Assembly (NCBI RefSeq): GCF_046569695.1
Contig: NZ_JBKHUI010000004.1
Span: forward strand, 267,404-331,403
DNA: 64,000 bases
Direction of reading: 5' to 3'
Origin: Kluyvera sp046569695
Lineage (GTDB): Bacteria > Pseudomonadota > Gammaproteobacteria > Enterobacterales > Enterobacteriaceae
Positions 8,190 to 16,925 of this stretch are shown piece by piece (position 1 is the first letter of the stretch; every line of letters begins with the position of its first letter). The position numbers were made by a program, and so were the translations under genes. Below the pieces are notes generated by a model. It worked only from the letters and a program-made list of their open reading frames with translations, was not told the DNA's origin and did not search any database.

Positions 8190-10139
8190 TTACTTACCTT
8201 TAATCTCATACAGTGGCGTTTGACCGGCAACCACATGACCTTCGGCTTTAATCACCAGACCACCGAAATCATCGCTGTTGCTGCAAACAACCGGGCTAAT
8301 CATGGAGCGCGCATTGGCGTTCAGGAAGTCCAGATCCATTTCCAGGATTGGCTCACCCGCTTTCACTTCTGCACCCTCTTCAACCAGACGTTTGAAGCCT
8401 TTACCTTCCAGTGCAACGGTATCGATACCCATGTGGACAACGATTTCCGCGCCTTTATCCGTTTCCAGGCAGAACGCGTGGTTGGTGTTGAAGATTTTCA
8501 CGATGGTGCCCGCCGCTGGGGAAACCACGGTTTTATCCGTTGGTTTTACCGCTACGCCGTCACCGACCGCTTTGCTAGCGAAGGCTTCATCAGGAACCTG
8601 CTCCAGCGCAACCACGTCACCGGTAATTGGAGAAACCAGGGTTTCTACGGTCGCGGCGTTAGCCACAGCCTGAGGTTTTGCCGCCGCTGGCGCTGCTGGT
8701 GCTGCACTTTCCGCTGCTGCGGCGGCAACCGGGCCACGCGCAACCACTTTCTTCATCGCGTCACCGATAGATTCGGCTTTCGCACCCACAATAACCTGGA
8801 TGGTTTGTTTGTTCAGTTTCACCACACCGGAAGCGCCCAGACGTTTACACATCGCGTCGCTGACCTTCGCGGAGTCGCCTACGGTCAGACGCAGACGGGT
8901 AATACAGGCATCAATCGCTTTCAGGTTGTCAGTACCGCCGACCGCTGCAATGTAGTTGGTTGCCAGTTGATTCAGACCTTCTTCGGTGTTGCTATTCGCT
9001 TCTTCCGTTACCACGCTGTCGTCTTTATCTTCACGACCCGGCGTTTTCAGGTTGAACATGCGGATAACTACGCTGAACAGCACGAAGTAGATAACGAAGA
9101 AGACCAGACCCATTACCACCAGCATCCAGACGTTCTTACTTGCTGCCGGCAGGCTGTACATCAACACGTAGTCGATAGCACCTGCGGAGAAGGAGAAGCC
9201 AGCGTGGATACCTAGCAGCGTCGCGATAAACAGGCTCACACCGGTCAGAATCGCATGCAGGAGGTACAGTAACGGAGCCAGGAACATGAACAGGAATTCC
9301 AGCGGCTCGGTAACACCTGTCAGGAACGCGGTGATAGCAACGGACAGCAGCATACCGCCAACCATTGGACGACGCGCTTTCGGTGCTGCGAAGTACATCG
9401 CCAGCGCCGCACCCGGCAGACCAAACATCATGATTGGGAAGAAGCCGGACATGAACATACCCGCAGTGCCGTCACCCGCATAGAAGCGGTTGATGTCACC
9501 GTGGAAGACCGCACCGGCCGCGTTGGTGAACTCACCAATCTGGAACCAGGCGATGGTGTTCAGCACCTGATGCAGACCGGTTGGGATCAGCAGACGGTTG
9601 ATGAAACCAAAGATACCGGAACCCAGCGCACCAGCGCCTACGATCCATTCACCACCTGCGTGGATGGCGTTCTGTACCGGTGGCCAGACATAGCCAAAGA
9701 TGGCTGCCAGCACCAGACAGAAGAAGCCGGTGGCGATTGGCACAAAGCGTTTGCCGCCGAAGAAGCTCAGGAAGTCAGGCAGTTTGATACCCGCCCAACG
9801 GTTATAAACGGCACCGCCGACCAGACCGGTAATGATACCCGCCAGGACACCCATGTTAATGGCTGGGTTGATGGTGACCATTGCTTTAGTCAGTACGAAA
9901 TAACCGACTGCGCCCGCCAGTGCTGCCGCACCCGCGCTGTCTTTAGACCAGCTGGATGCCACACCGATGGCGAAAATCAGCGCCAGGTTATCAAAAATGG
10001 ACCCACCCGCTTGCGCGATGAAAGGCACGTTCAGTAAATCTGGCTGACCAAATCGCAGCAACAGCGCCGCCACTGGCAACACGGCGATAGGGAGCTGTAA
10101 CGCCCTACCTAACCGTTGGAAAAAACCTAAAATATTCAT
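8190..10139 (-). CDS. nagE: PTS N-acetylglucosamine transporter, EIICBA fusion
   Basis: Imports and phosphorylates N-acetylglucosamine. A membrane EIIC domain (about residues 1-365) is followed by EIIB with the phospho-cysteine in DACITRLRL, an Ala/Pro-rich linker, and EIIA with the phospho-histidine in IVVHMGIDTV. The 649 residues match the E. coli length (648). It is transcribed divergently from nagB across a gap with two NagC operators and a CRP site, so it is induced by GlcNAc-6P and catabolite-controlled. Confidence 0.98.
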   Translation of the reverse strand: MNILGFFQRLGRALQLPIAVLPVAALLLRFGQPDLLNVPFIAQAGGSIFDNLALIFAIGVASSWSKDSAGAAALAGAVGYFVLTKAMVTINPAINMGVLAGIITGLVGGAVYNRWAGIKLPDFLSFFGGKRFVPIATGFFCLVLAAIFGYVWPPVQNAIHAGGEWIVGAGALGSGIFGFINRLLIPTGLHQVLNTIAWFQIGEFTNAAGAVFHGDINRFYAGDGTAGMFMSGFFPIMMFGLPGAALAMYFAAPKARRPMVGGMLLSVAITAFLTGVTEPLEFLFMFLAPLLYLLHAILTGVSLFIATLLGIHAGFSFSAGAIDYVLMYSLPAASKNVWMLVVMGLVFFVIYFVLFSVVIRMFNLKTPGREDKDDSVVTEEANSNTEEGLNQLATNYIAAVGGTDNLKAIDACITRLRLTVGDSAKVSDAMCKRLGASGVVKLNKQTIQVIVGAKAESIGDAMKKVVARGPVAAAAAESAAPAAPAAAKPQAVANAATVETLVSPITGDVVALEQVPDEAFASKAVGDGVAVKPTDKTVVSPAAGTIVKIFNTNHAFCLETDKGAEIVVHMGIDTVALEGKGFKRLVEEGAEVKAGEPILEMDLDFLNANARSMISPVVCSNSDDFGGLVIKAEGHVVAGQTPLYEIKGK

Positions 10140-10263
10140 CTTATTCCCCCTACGAGACCCCGATACGGCTCATTTAAGCCATTTTTTTATTGTGCAAAAA
10201 AGCATGACACTGCGATGTCTTGTAAACTGCAATCACAACTCTAAGGCTTATGAGTGTGTGGAA

Positions 10264-10288
10264 GTTTAATTCGTATCGCAAATTAAAC
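10264..10288. promoter_or_regulatory. nagC: NagC operator, nagE side
   Basis: Near-perfect palindrome with arms GTTTAATTCG and CGCAAATTAAAC. It matches the E. coli high-affinity nagE operator as I remember it. Confidence 0.85.
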
Positions 10289-10296
10289 ACGTGTTT

Positions 10297-10318
10297 TTTG
10301 TGACTATAGTCACCAAAT
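10297..10318. promoter_or_regulatory. CRP site between nagE and nagB
   Basis: TGTGA-N6-TCACC embedded in TTT...AAAT, one mismatch from the TGTGA-N6-TCACA consensus. It lies between the two NagC operators, as in E. coli, where cAMP-CRP activates both nagE and nagB. Confidence 0.85.
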
Positions 10319-10358
10319 ATTGTTCTCACCACTCCCTTCCACTGGCTAACCATGAAAA

Positions 10359-10383
10359 CTTATTTTATCATTCAAAAAATCAA
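10359..10383. promoter_or_regulatory. nagC: NagC operator, nagB side
   Basis: CTTATTTTATCATTCAAAAAATC-type palindrome with the AT-rich arms of a NagC box, about 95 bases from the nagE-side site and about 100 bases upstream of nagB. Confidence 0.75.
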
Positions 10384-10480
10384 AACGGATTGCTCCCTGA
10401 CGATGCAAACAGGTTACGCTTAAAGAGTGCACGGAGATGCCATCCGCCAACTTCTTATATTTTACATTTTGAGGTGAAGA

Positions 10481-11281
10481 ATGAGACTGATTCCTCTCGT
10501 TAACGCTGAACAAGTCGGCAAATGGGCTGCCCGCCACATCGTTAACCGCATCAATGCCTTTAAACCTACCGCGGACCGTCCGTTTGTCCTCGGCCTGCCA
10601 ACCGGCGGTACTCCGCTGGCGACCTATAAAGTTTTAGTTGAAATGCATAAAGCGGGCCAGGTGAGCTTTAAGCACGTCGTCACCTTCAATATGGACGAAT
10701 ATGTTGGGTTGCCAAAAGAGCATCCGGAAAGCTACTACAGCTTCATGCACCGCAATTTCTTCGACCACATTGATATCCCAGAAGAAAACATCAACCTGCT
10801 GAACGGCAACGCGCCGGATGTTGACGCAGAATGTCGCCGTTATGAAGAAAAAATTCGCTCTTACGGCAAAATTCACCTGTTTATGGGTGGCGTAGGCAAC
10901 GATGGTCACATCGCGTTCAACGAACCGGCCTCTTCACTGTCTTCCCGTACCCGTATCAAAACCTTGACGCATGAAACCCGCGTCGCTAACTCCCGTTTCT
11001 TTGACGGCGACGTTGCGCTGGTACCAAAATACGCGCTGACCGTTGGCGTTGGTACGCTGCTGGATGCGGAAGAAGTGATGATTCTGGTGCAGGGCGCGAC
11101 AAAAGCGCTGGCGCTGCAGCAAGCGGTTGAAGGTAACGTCAACCACATGTGGACCATCACCTGTCTGCAACTGCATCCAAAATCGCTGATCGTCTGCGAT
11201 GAACCTTCTACCATGGAGTTGAAGGTCAAGACCCTGAAATATTTCAATGAATTAGAAGCTGAAAATATTAAAGGTCTGTAA
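10481..11281 (+). CDS. nagB: Glucosamine-6-phosphate deaminase
   Basis: Converts glucosamine-6-phosphate to fructose-6-phosphate and ammonia and is allosterically activated by GlcNAc-6P. At 266 residues it has the family length. PTGGTPLATYKVL is near residue 40, the acid/base Asp in FNMDEYVGLP near residue 72, and GNDGHIAFNEP near residue 137 carries the ring-opening His. GAGGTGAAG precedes the ATG. First gene of nagBACD. Confidence 0.98.
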   Translation: MRLIPLVNAEQVGKWAARHIVNRINAFKPTADRPFVLGLPTGGTPLATYKVLVEMHKAGQVSFKHVVTFNMDEYVGLPKEHPESYYSFMHRNFFDHIDIPEENINLLNGNAPDVDAECRRYEEKIRSYGKIHLFMGGVGNDGHIAFNEPASSLSSRTRIKTLTHETRVANSRFFDGDVALVPKYALTVGVGTLLDAEEVMILVQGATKALALQQAVEGNVNHMWTITCLQLHPKSLIVCDEPSTMELKVKTLKYFNELEAENIKGL

Positions 11282-11338
11282 TGTCTTACCGTCCCGTGGC
11301 CTGCTGCGGGACAAAATTTTAGAACACCGGGGGTCGTA

Positions 11339-12487
11339 ATGTATGCATTAACCCATGGCCGAATTTATACCGGCCACGAAATTCTGGATGACCATGCGAT
11401 TATCATCGCCAATGGCCTTATTGAACGTATTTGCCCACTGGCCGATGTACCAGCGAACGTCGAACAACGTTCCGTTAATGGCGCCATTCTCGCCCCTGGT
11501 TTTATCGACGTTCAGCTCAACGGCTGCGGCGGCGTGCAGTTTAACGATACCGCTGAAGCCGTCACCGTTGAAACGCTGGAAATCATGCAGAAAGCTAACG
11601 AGAAATCGGGCTGCACCAACTATCTGCCAACGCTTATCACCACCAGCGACGACCTGATGAAACAGGGCGTACGCGTGATGCGTGAATACCTGGCGAAGCA
11701 TCCTAACCAGGCGCTGGGTCTGCACCTTGAAGGGCCGTGGCTGAATCTGGTGAAAAAAGGCACTCACAACCCAAGCTTCGTGCGTAAACCCGACGCTGAA
11801 CTGGTGAAGTTCCTCTGCGATAACGCAGACGTCATCACCAAAGTGACCCTGGCACCAGAAATGGTCGCACCGGAAGTTATCACCGCGCTGGCGAATGCCG
11901 GCATCGTGGTTTCTGCGGGCCACTCCAACGCCACGGCGCAAGAAGCACGCGTAGGTTTCCGCGCGGGTATCACCTTTGCGACGCACCTGTTTAACGCCAT
12001 GCCTTATATGTCGGGCCGCGAACCTGGTTTGACCGGCGCTATCCTGGATGCGAACGAAATCTACTGCGGCATTATTGCTGATGGCCTGCACGTGGATTAC
12101 ATCAATATCCGTAACGCCAAACGCCTGAAAGGCGATAAGCTGTGTCTGGTGACCGATGCCACCGCTCCGGCGGGTGCCAATATTGATCAGTTCATTTTTG
12201 CTGGTAAAACAATATACTACCGCAATGGACTCTGTGTTGATGAAAACGGCACATTGAGCGGGTCATCACTGACGATGATCGAAGGCGTTCGTAACCTGGT
12301 TGAGCATGCCAATATTGCGCTGGACGAAGTGCTGCGCATGGCAACGCTCTACCCTGCTCGCGCGATTGGCGTTGAAAAACATTTTGGTAGCATCGCGCCT
12401 GGCAAGGTCGCCAACCTGACCGCATTCACGCACGATTATAAAATCATCAAGACCATCGTTAATGGCAACGAGGTCGTTACTGAGTAA
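11339..12487 (+). CDS. nagA: N-acetylglucosamine-6-phosphate deacetylase
   Basis: Removes acetate from GlcNAc-6P, which inactivates the NagC inducer. At 382 residues it is identical in length to E. coli. Metal and substrate residues are visible in HLEGPWL, GHSNATAQEA, THLFNAMPYMSGREPG and the VTDATAP catalytic Asp. The N-terminal metal motif reads GFIDVQLNGCGG, as in E. coli, rather than HxH. GGGGGTCGT precedes the start; nagC begins 8 bases after its stop. Confidence 0.98.
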   Translation: MYALTHGRIYTGHEILDDHAIIIANGLIERICPLADVPANVEQRSVNGAILAPGFIDVQLNGCGGVQFNDTAEAVTVETLEIMQKANEKSGCTNYLPTLITTSDDLMKQGVRVMREYLAKHPNQALGLHLEGPWLNLVKKGTHNPSFVRKPDAELVKFLCDNADVITKVTLAPEMVAPEVITALANAGIVVSAGHSNATAQEARVGFRAGITFATHLFNAMPYMSGREPGLTGAILDANEIYCGIIADGLHVDYINIRNAKRLKGDKLCLVTDATAPAGANIDQFIFAGKTIYYRNGLCVDENGTLSGSSLTMIEGVRNLVEHANIALDEVLRMATLYPARAIGVEKHFGSIAPGKVANLTAFTHDYKIIKTIVNGNEVVTE

Positions 12488-12495
12488 GAGAAAGT

Positions 12496-13716
12496 ATGAC
12501 ACCAGGCGGACAAGCTCAAATTGGTAATGTTGACCTCGTAAAACAGCTTAACAGCGCGGCCGTATACCGCCTGATTGACCAGCATGGGCCAATCTCGCGT
12601 ATTCAGATTGCCGAGCAGAGCCAGCTTGCTCCCGCCAGCGTGACTAAAATCACGCGTCAGCTCATTGAGCGCGGATTGATCAAAGAAGTCGATCAGCAGG
12701 CCTCCACCGGGGGCCGCCGCGCTATCTCGATTGTCACCGAAACCCGCCATTTCCACGCCATCGGCGTTCGTCTGGGCCGTCACGACACCACCCTCACGCT
12801 GTACGACCTGAGCAGTAAAGCGGTTGCTGAAGAGCATTATCCGCTGCCAGAACGCACGCAAGAGACGCTGGAGCACGCCCTGCTGAACACTATCGGCACC
12901 TTTATTGAATCGTGCCAGCGTAAAATCCGTGAACTGATCGCCATTTCAGTGATTCTGCCTGGTCTGGTTGACCCGGAGAGCGGCGTCATCCGTTACATGC
13001 CGCACATCCCAGTGGAAAACTGGCGTTTGGTCGAAGCGCTGGAAAAACGCTTCAAAGTGACCTGCTTCGTCGGCCACGATATCCGCAGCCTGGCGCTCGC
13101 GGAGCACTACTTTGGTGCAAGTCAGGATTGTGAAGACTCCATTCTGGTGCGCGTACACCGCGGCACCGGCGCGGGAATCATCTCTAACGGGCGTATTTTT
13201 ATCGGCCGTAACGGCAACGTCGGGGAAATTGGTCATATTCAGGTCGACCCGCTCGGCGAACGCTGCCACTGCGGTAACTTTGGCTGTCTGGAAACCGTCG
13301 CTGCCAATGCCGCCATCGAGCAGCGCGTGCGCCACCTGCTGGAGCAGGGTTACCATAGCCGCGTTACGCTTGATGATTGCCACATCAAAACCATCTGCAA
13401 AGCCGCCAATAAAGGCGATGCGCTGGCTACCGAAGTGATTGAGCACGTCGGCCGTCATCTCGGTAAAACCATCGCTATCGCCATTAACCTGTTTAACCCG
13501 CAGAAAGTGGTGATTGCCGGTGAAATCATCGAGGCTGACCGTGTGCTGCTACCCGCTATTGAAGGCTGCATCAACACTCAGGTTTTAAAGGCTTTCCGCA
13601 AGAACCTGCCGGTGGTGCGCTCGACCCTCGATCACCGTTCCGCGATCGGCGCTTTCGCGCTGGTTAAGCGCGCGATGCTCAACGGTATCCTGCTGCAACA
13701 TTTGTTGGAAGGTTAG
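12496..13716 (+). CDS. nagC: N-acetylglucosamine repressor NagC
   Basis: ROK-family repressor of nag, chiPQ and chb genes; GlcNAc-6P releases it from DNA. At 406 residues it has the E. coli length. The N-terminal winged helix-turn-helix (about residues 15-75, ISRIQIAEQSQLAPASVTKI) is followed by the ROK sugar-binding domain. The zinc-binding cluster CHCGNFGCLE is near residue 257. It is translated directly downstream of nagA. The NagC-like palindromes in this window are its probable targets. Confidence 0.98.
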   Translation: MTPGGQAQIGNVDLVKQLNSAAVYRLIDQHGPISRIQIAEQSQLAPASVTKITRQLIERGLIKEVDQQASTGGRRAISIVTETRHFHAIGVRLGRHDTTLTLYDLSSKAVAEEHYPLPERTQETLEHALLNTIGTFIESCQRKIRELIAISVILPGLVDPESGVIRYMPHIPVENWRLVEALEKRFKVTCFVGHDIRSLALAEHYFGASQDCEDSILVRVHRGTGAGIISNGRIFIGRNGNVGEIGHIQVDPLGERCHCGNFGCLETVAANAAIEQRVRHLLEQGYHSRVTLDDCHIKTICKAANKGDALATEVIEHVGRHLGKTIAIAINLFNPQKVVIAGEIIEADRVLLPAIEGCINTQVLKAFRKNLPVVRSTLDHRSAIGAFALVKRAMLNGILLQHLLEG

Positions 13717-13784
13717 ACCTAAGAGGCAATGCCGGGGATAACGTGTATAATTACGCCTCTTTAAAAACAAACGCCAGGTAGTCC

Positions 13785-14537
13785 ATGACCATTCAGAATG
13801 TAATCTGTGATATTGACGGCGTGCTGATGCACGACAACGTTGCCGTGCCGGGCGCGGCAGAATTCGTCGCCCGCGTACTGGATAAAGGTATGCCGTTCCT
13901 CTGTCTGACCAACTACCCTTCACAGACGGGTCAGGATTTGGCGAACCGCTTCGCTACCGCAGGCATCGACGTGCCTGACAGCGTGTTTTATACCTCCGCC
14001 ATGGCAACTGCCGATTTTCTGCGTCGCCAGGAAGGAAAAAAAGCGTATGTTGTTGGCGAAGGGGCATTGATCCACGAACTCTATAAAGCCGGATTCACCA
14101 TCACCGACGTCAACCCTGACTTCGTTATCGTGGGTGAAACACGCTCCTTTAACTGGGAAATGATGCACAAAGCGGCATTTTTCGTAGCTAATGGCGCTCG
14201 CTTCATCGCGACCAACCCGGACACGCACGGCCGCGGCTATTATCCAGCCTGTGGCGCACTGTGCGCCGGCATTGAAAAAATCTCTGGCCGCAAACCGTTT
14301 GTCGTGGGCAAGCCAAGCCCGTGGATCATCCGTGCCGCACTGAACAAAATGCAGGCGCACTCAGAGCAGACGGTGATCGTCGGCGATAACCTGCGCACCG
14401 ATATTCTGGCAGGCTTCCAGGCGGGGCTGGAGACGATCCTGGTTCTTTCCGGCGTCTCCACCGTTGATGACATCGATAATATGCCGTTCCGGCCGTCGTG
14501 GATTTATCCGTCCGTGGCGGAAATTGATATTATCTAA
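13785..14537 (+). CDS. nagD: UMP phosphatase / HAD hydrolase NagD (UmpH)
   Basis: HAD-superfamily nucleotidase, 250 residues as in E. coli, which dephosphorylates UMP to prevent pyrimidine overflow. The nucleophile motif DIDGVLMHDN is at residues 9-18, the C2 cap lies in the middle, and motif III/IV are seen as KPSPWI and VGDNLRTDI. It is the last gene of nagBACD, 68 bases after nagC. A weak hairpin (GAGGC / GCCTC) and a TATAAT lie in that gap. Confidence 0.96.
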   Translation: MTIQNVICDIDGVLMHDNVAVPGAAEFVARVLDKGMPFLCLTNYPSQTGQDLANRFATAGIDVPDSVFYTSAMATADFLRRQEGKKAYVVGEGALIHELYKAGFTITDVNPDFVIVGETRSFNWEMMHKAAFFVANGARFIATNPDTHGRGYYPACGALCAGIEKISGRKPFVVGKPSPWIIRAALNKMQAHSEQTVIVGDNLRTDILAGFQAGLETILVLSGVSTVDDIDNMPFRPSWIYPSVAEIDII

Positions 14538-14552
14538 ATGCCAATCCGCAGA

Positions 14553-14591
14553 GGGTGAATGAGCGTCGCCAATCGTTACATTCATTCACCC
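14553..14591 (+). terminator. Stem-loop after nagD
   Basis: 10-bp inverted repeat GGGTGAATGA / TCATTCACCC starting 15 bases after the nagD stop, without a T-run. Possible weak terminator marking the end of the nag operon. Confidence 0.4.
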
Positions 14592-14700
14592 ATCAAATCA
14601 ATAAATTCGTAACTATTCGTAAATCCCCCGCTTTCCTCACCGCACCCGCGCGACTTATATACCATCGTCCGCAACACATTCATCCAGCAACGATTAAAAA

Positions 14701-14755
14701 TGTGATCCACTGAGTAAAAAGGAATTCTCGTAAACCCGCAGTCGATTTTTATAAT
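14701..14755 (+). promoter_or_regulatory. Candidate CRP site and promoter of the glucuronidase locus
   Basis: A perfect left CRP half-site TGTGA follows AAAAA at 14701, with a poor right half, and a TATAAT lies at 14750-14755. An imperfect TTGTATGGTAA dyad near 14796 could be an operator for a GntR-type hexuronate regulator, but the match is weak. No regulator gene is present in the locus. Confidence 0.3.
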
Positions 14756-14820
14756 AGATTTCTTTTCTGCGGCTAATTACCCTCAATTAAATACTTGTAT
14801 GGTAATAATAGGGGTCATTA

Positions 14821-16842
14821 ATGAATGCCAACCTTAGCGCGAACACCACTGGTCATGTTGCAGATTGTTGGCTGCCTTCCAGCCTCGATGAGACGTGGCT
14901 CATACGCTATTTACATGCAGTCCATATTCCACAAGATGATAACGTTTTACGCGAAACATTACTTGCGGAGATCAAACAATTAGCGAATTCCCCAGTCGCA
15001 TTAACATCAGCAGAGAATGCCACACTGCGATTTACGCTACTGGCTGAAACCAATAACGATGCCGTGCCCGGAGAATATTTTATTACGCAGGATAGTCACT
15101 CCATAACTATTACCGCCTGCGATTGGCGGGGATTTCTCTACGCCTGGTTCCATCTTTTACGGAATAGGCACCATCCTGAATATTTTATTACCGCGAAAAA
15201 ACGAAAACCGACCTTTTCCATCCGCATGATTAACCACTGGGATAATATGGATGGCTCAATCGAGCGTGGATATGCCGGGCGCTCGCTGTTCTTTGCAGAT
15301 AATAAAATCGCCTATGATGCCTCGCGTCTGCATCAATACGCACGCCTGCTTGCCAGCGTGGGCATTAACGCGCTCACTATCAATAACGTTAACGTCCATC
15401 ACCACGAAACGGCGCTGATTGGTGATGAACATCTTGCCGAAGTCGCACGCATTGCGGCCATTTTTCGCCAATACGCCATTCAGCTTTTCCTGAGCGTCAA
15501 CTTCGCTGCACCGATAGAAACTGGCGACCTCACCACAGCAGACCCCTTCGACCCGGATGTTATCACCTGGTGGGAGCTGCGGGCAGAGCGCATTTATCAG
15601 CACATTCCCGATTTCGGCGGCTATGTGGTCAAAGCCGATTCAGAGCACCGCCCAGGCCCTTTTACCTATCAGCGCACGCACGCCGACGGGGCCAATATGC
15701 TTGCTCGTACCCTCAATAAACACGGTGGATTACTGTACTGGCGCTGCTTCGTCTACAACTGCCAGCAGAAATGGTACGACCGTAGCACCGATCGGGCAAA
15801 AGCCGCCTGGGACCATTTTTCGCCGCTGGACGGGCAGTTCGATGACAATGTGATCCTGCAGATTAAAAACGGCCCGATGGATTTCCAGGTCCGGGAGCCT
15901 GTATCGCCGCTGCTCGGCGCCATGCCTGATACCAACAAAGTCATGGAATTGCAGATAACTCAGGAGTACACCGGTCAACAAGTCGACCTCTGCTGGCTGG
16001 TACCACAGTGGAAAACCATCCTGAACTTCGACACTCAGCCCGGCCGACACGATGCGCTCATTAGCGATATTCTCGCCGGGCGCTGTCAGCAGCAGCGGAT
16101 GCGCCACAGCGGAATCACCGCCGTAGTGAACGTTGGCGACCACCCCTTGTGGACCGGGCACCCGCTAGCGCAGGCGAACCTCTACGGCTATGGACGCCTG
16201 CTGTGGGAGCCGGACATTGATGAGCGCGAACTTGCCGAAGAGTGGTGTAGGCTGACGCTCTCCAGCGAGCCAAAAACCATTGAAACGGTTGCCCAGATGC
16301 TGCTTAGCAGCTGGCAGGTATATGAAAATTACACCGCCCCGCTCGGCGTAGGCTGGATGGTGCAGCCTCATCATCACTATGGCCCGTCAATCGACGGTTA
16401 CGAATATGACAGCTGGGGAACCTACCATTACGCCAACCGCTTTGGTCTGGGCGTTGACCGCAGTCAGGCCAGCGGCACGGGCTACGTTAAACAATATCAC
16501 CCGATCAACTGCCAGATGTACAACAACCCTAACCGCTGCCCACAGGAACTGCTACTGTTCTTCCATCACCTGAAATATCGCCACGTGTTGCCTTCCGGTA
16601 AAACCGTTATCCAGCATATCTACGATAGCCACTTTAACGGAGTTAATCAGGTGCAGGACTTTATCCAACAGTGGGATGCGCTTTCTGCGGACAGCCAAAT
16701 TCCAGAATGTATTTTCAACGAGGTTAAAACACGCCTCAATAAACAGCTGAATAACGCTCAAGAATGGCGCGATCAGGTTAATACCTATTTTTACCGTAAA
16801 TCTGGAATTAAAGACTCTCGTAACAGAAACATTTACCCCTGA
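14821..16842 (+). CDS. aguA: GH67 alpha-glucuronidase
   Basis: Removes (4-O-methyl-)glucuronic acid from the non-reducing end of xylooligosaccharides. At 673 residues with no signal peptide it is probably cytoplasmic. The GH67 signature HWDNMDGSIERGYAGRS is at residues 139-155. E275 in KADSEHRPGP is the likely acid, and D331 and E359 in VREPVSPL are the likely base pair by their 28-residue spacing. The C-terminal helical domain follows from about residue 460. It leads a co-directional locus with a symporter, a porin and an exported amidohydrolase. No xylanase or xylosidase is seen here, so xylose units must be handled elsewhere. Confidence 0.9.
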   Translation: MNANLSANTTGHVADCWLPSSLDETWLIRYLHAVHIPQDDNVLRETLLAEIKQLANSPVALTSAENATLRFTLLAETNNDAVPGEYFITQDSHSITITACDWRGFLYAWFHLLRNRHHPEYFITAKKRKPTFSIRMINHWDNMDGSIERGYAGRSLFFADNKIAYDASRLHQYARLLASVGINALTINNVNVHHHETALIGDEHLAEVARIAAIFRQYAIQLFLSVNFAAPIETGDLTTADPFDPDVITWWELRAERIYQHIPDFGGYVVKADSEHRPGPFTYQRTHADGANMLARTLNKHGGLLYWRCFVYNCQQKWYDRSTDRAKAAWDHFSPLDGQFDDNVILQIKNGPMDFQVREPVSPLLGAMPDTNKVMELQITQEYTGQQVDLCWLVPQWKTILNFDTQPGRHDALISDILAGRCQQQRMRHSGITAVVNVGDHPLWTGHPLAQANLYGYGRLLWEPDIDERELAEEWCRLTLSSEPKTIETVAQMLLSSWQVYENYTAPLGVGWMVQPHHHYGPSIDGYEYDSWGTYHYANRFGLGVDRSQASGTGYVKQYHPINCQMYNNPNRCPQELLLFFHHLKYRHVLPSGKTVIQHIYDSHFNGVNQVQDFIQQWDALSADSQIPECIFNEVKTRLNKQLNNAQEWRDQVNTYFYRKSGIKDSRNRNIYP

Positions 16843-16857
16843 TAAATAAAAAACAAA

Positions 16858-16881
16858 GCTGACGTTTATACAGACGTCAGC
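16858..16881 (+). other. Intercistronic stem-loop between glucuronidase and symporter
   Basis: Perfect 8-bp arms GCTGACGT / ACGTCAGC with an 8-base loop and no T-run. Probably an mRNA-stabilising or attenuating hairpin inside the operon. Confidence 0.5.
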
Positions 16882-16925
16882 CCATCAATTACTTCACTGA
16901 TATGGTGTATTCCTGGAGATACCCT

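Larger units (their letters stand above)
10140..10480. other. nagE-nagB divergent regulatory region
   Basis: A 341-base control region with two NagC operators and one CRP site, listed separately. The layout matches the repression-loop region known in E. coli. No ORF is supported. Confidence 0.85.

Noticed and set aside
8106..9215. 369-codon open frame opposite nagE
   Set aside because: Antisense shadow of a strongly coding gene, rich in Phe/Arg/His as expected from the reverse reading.
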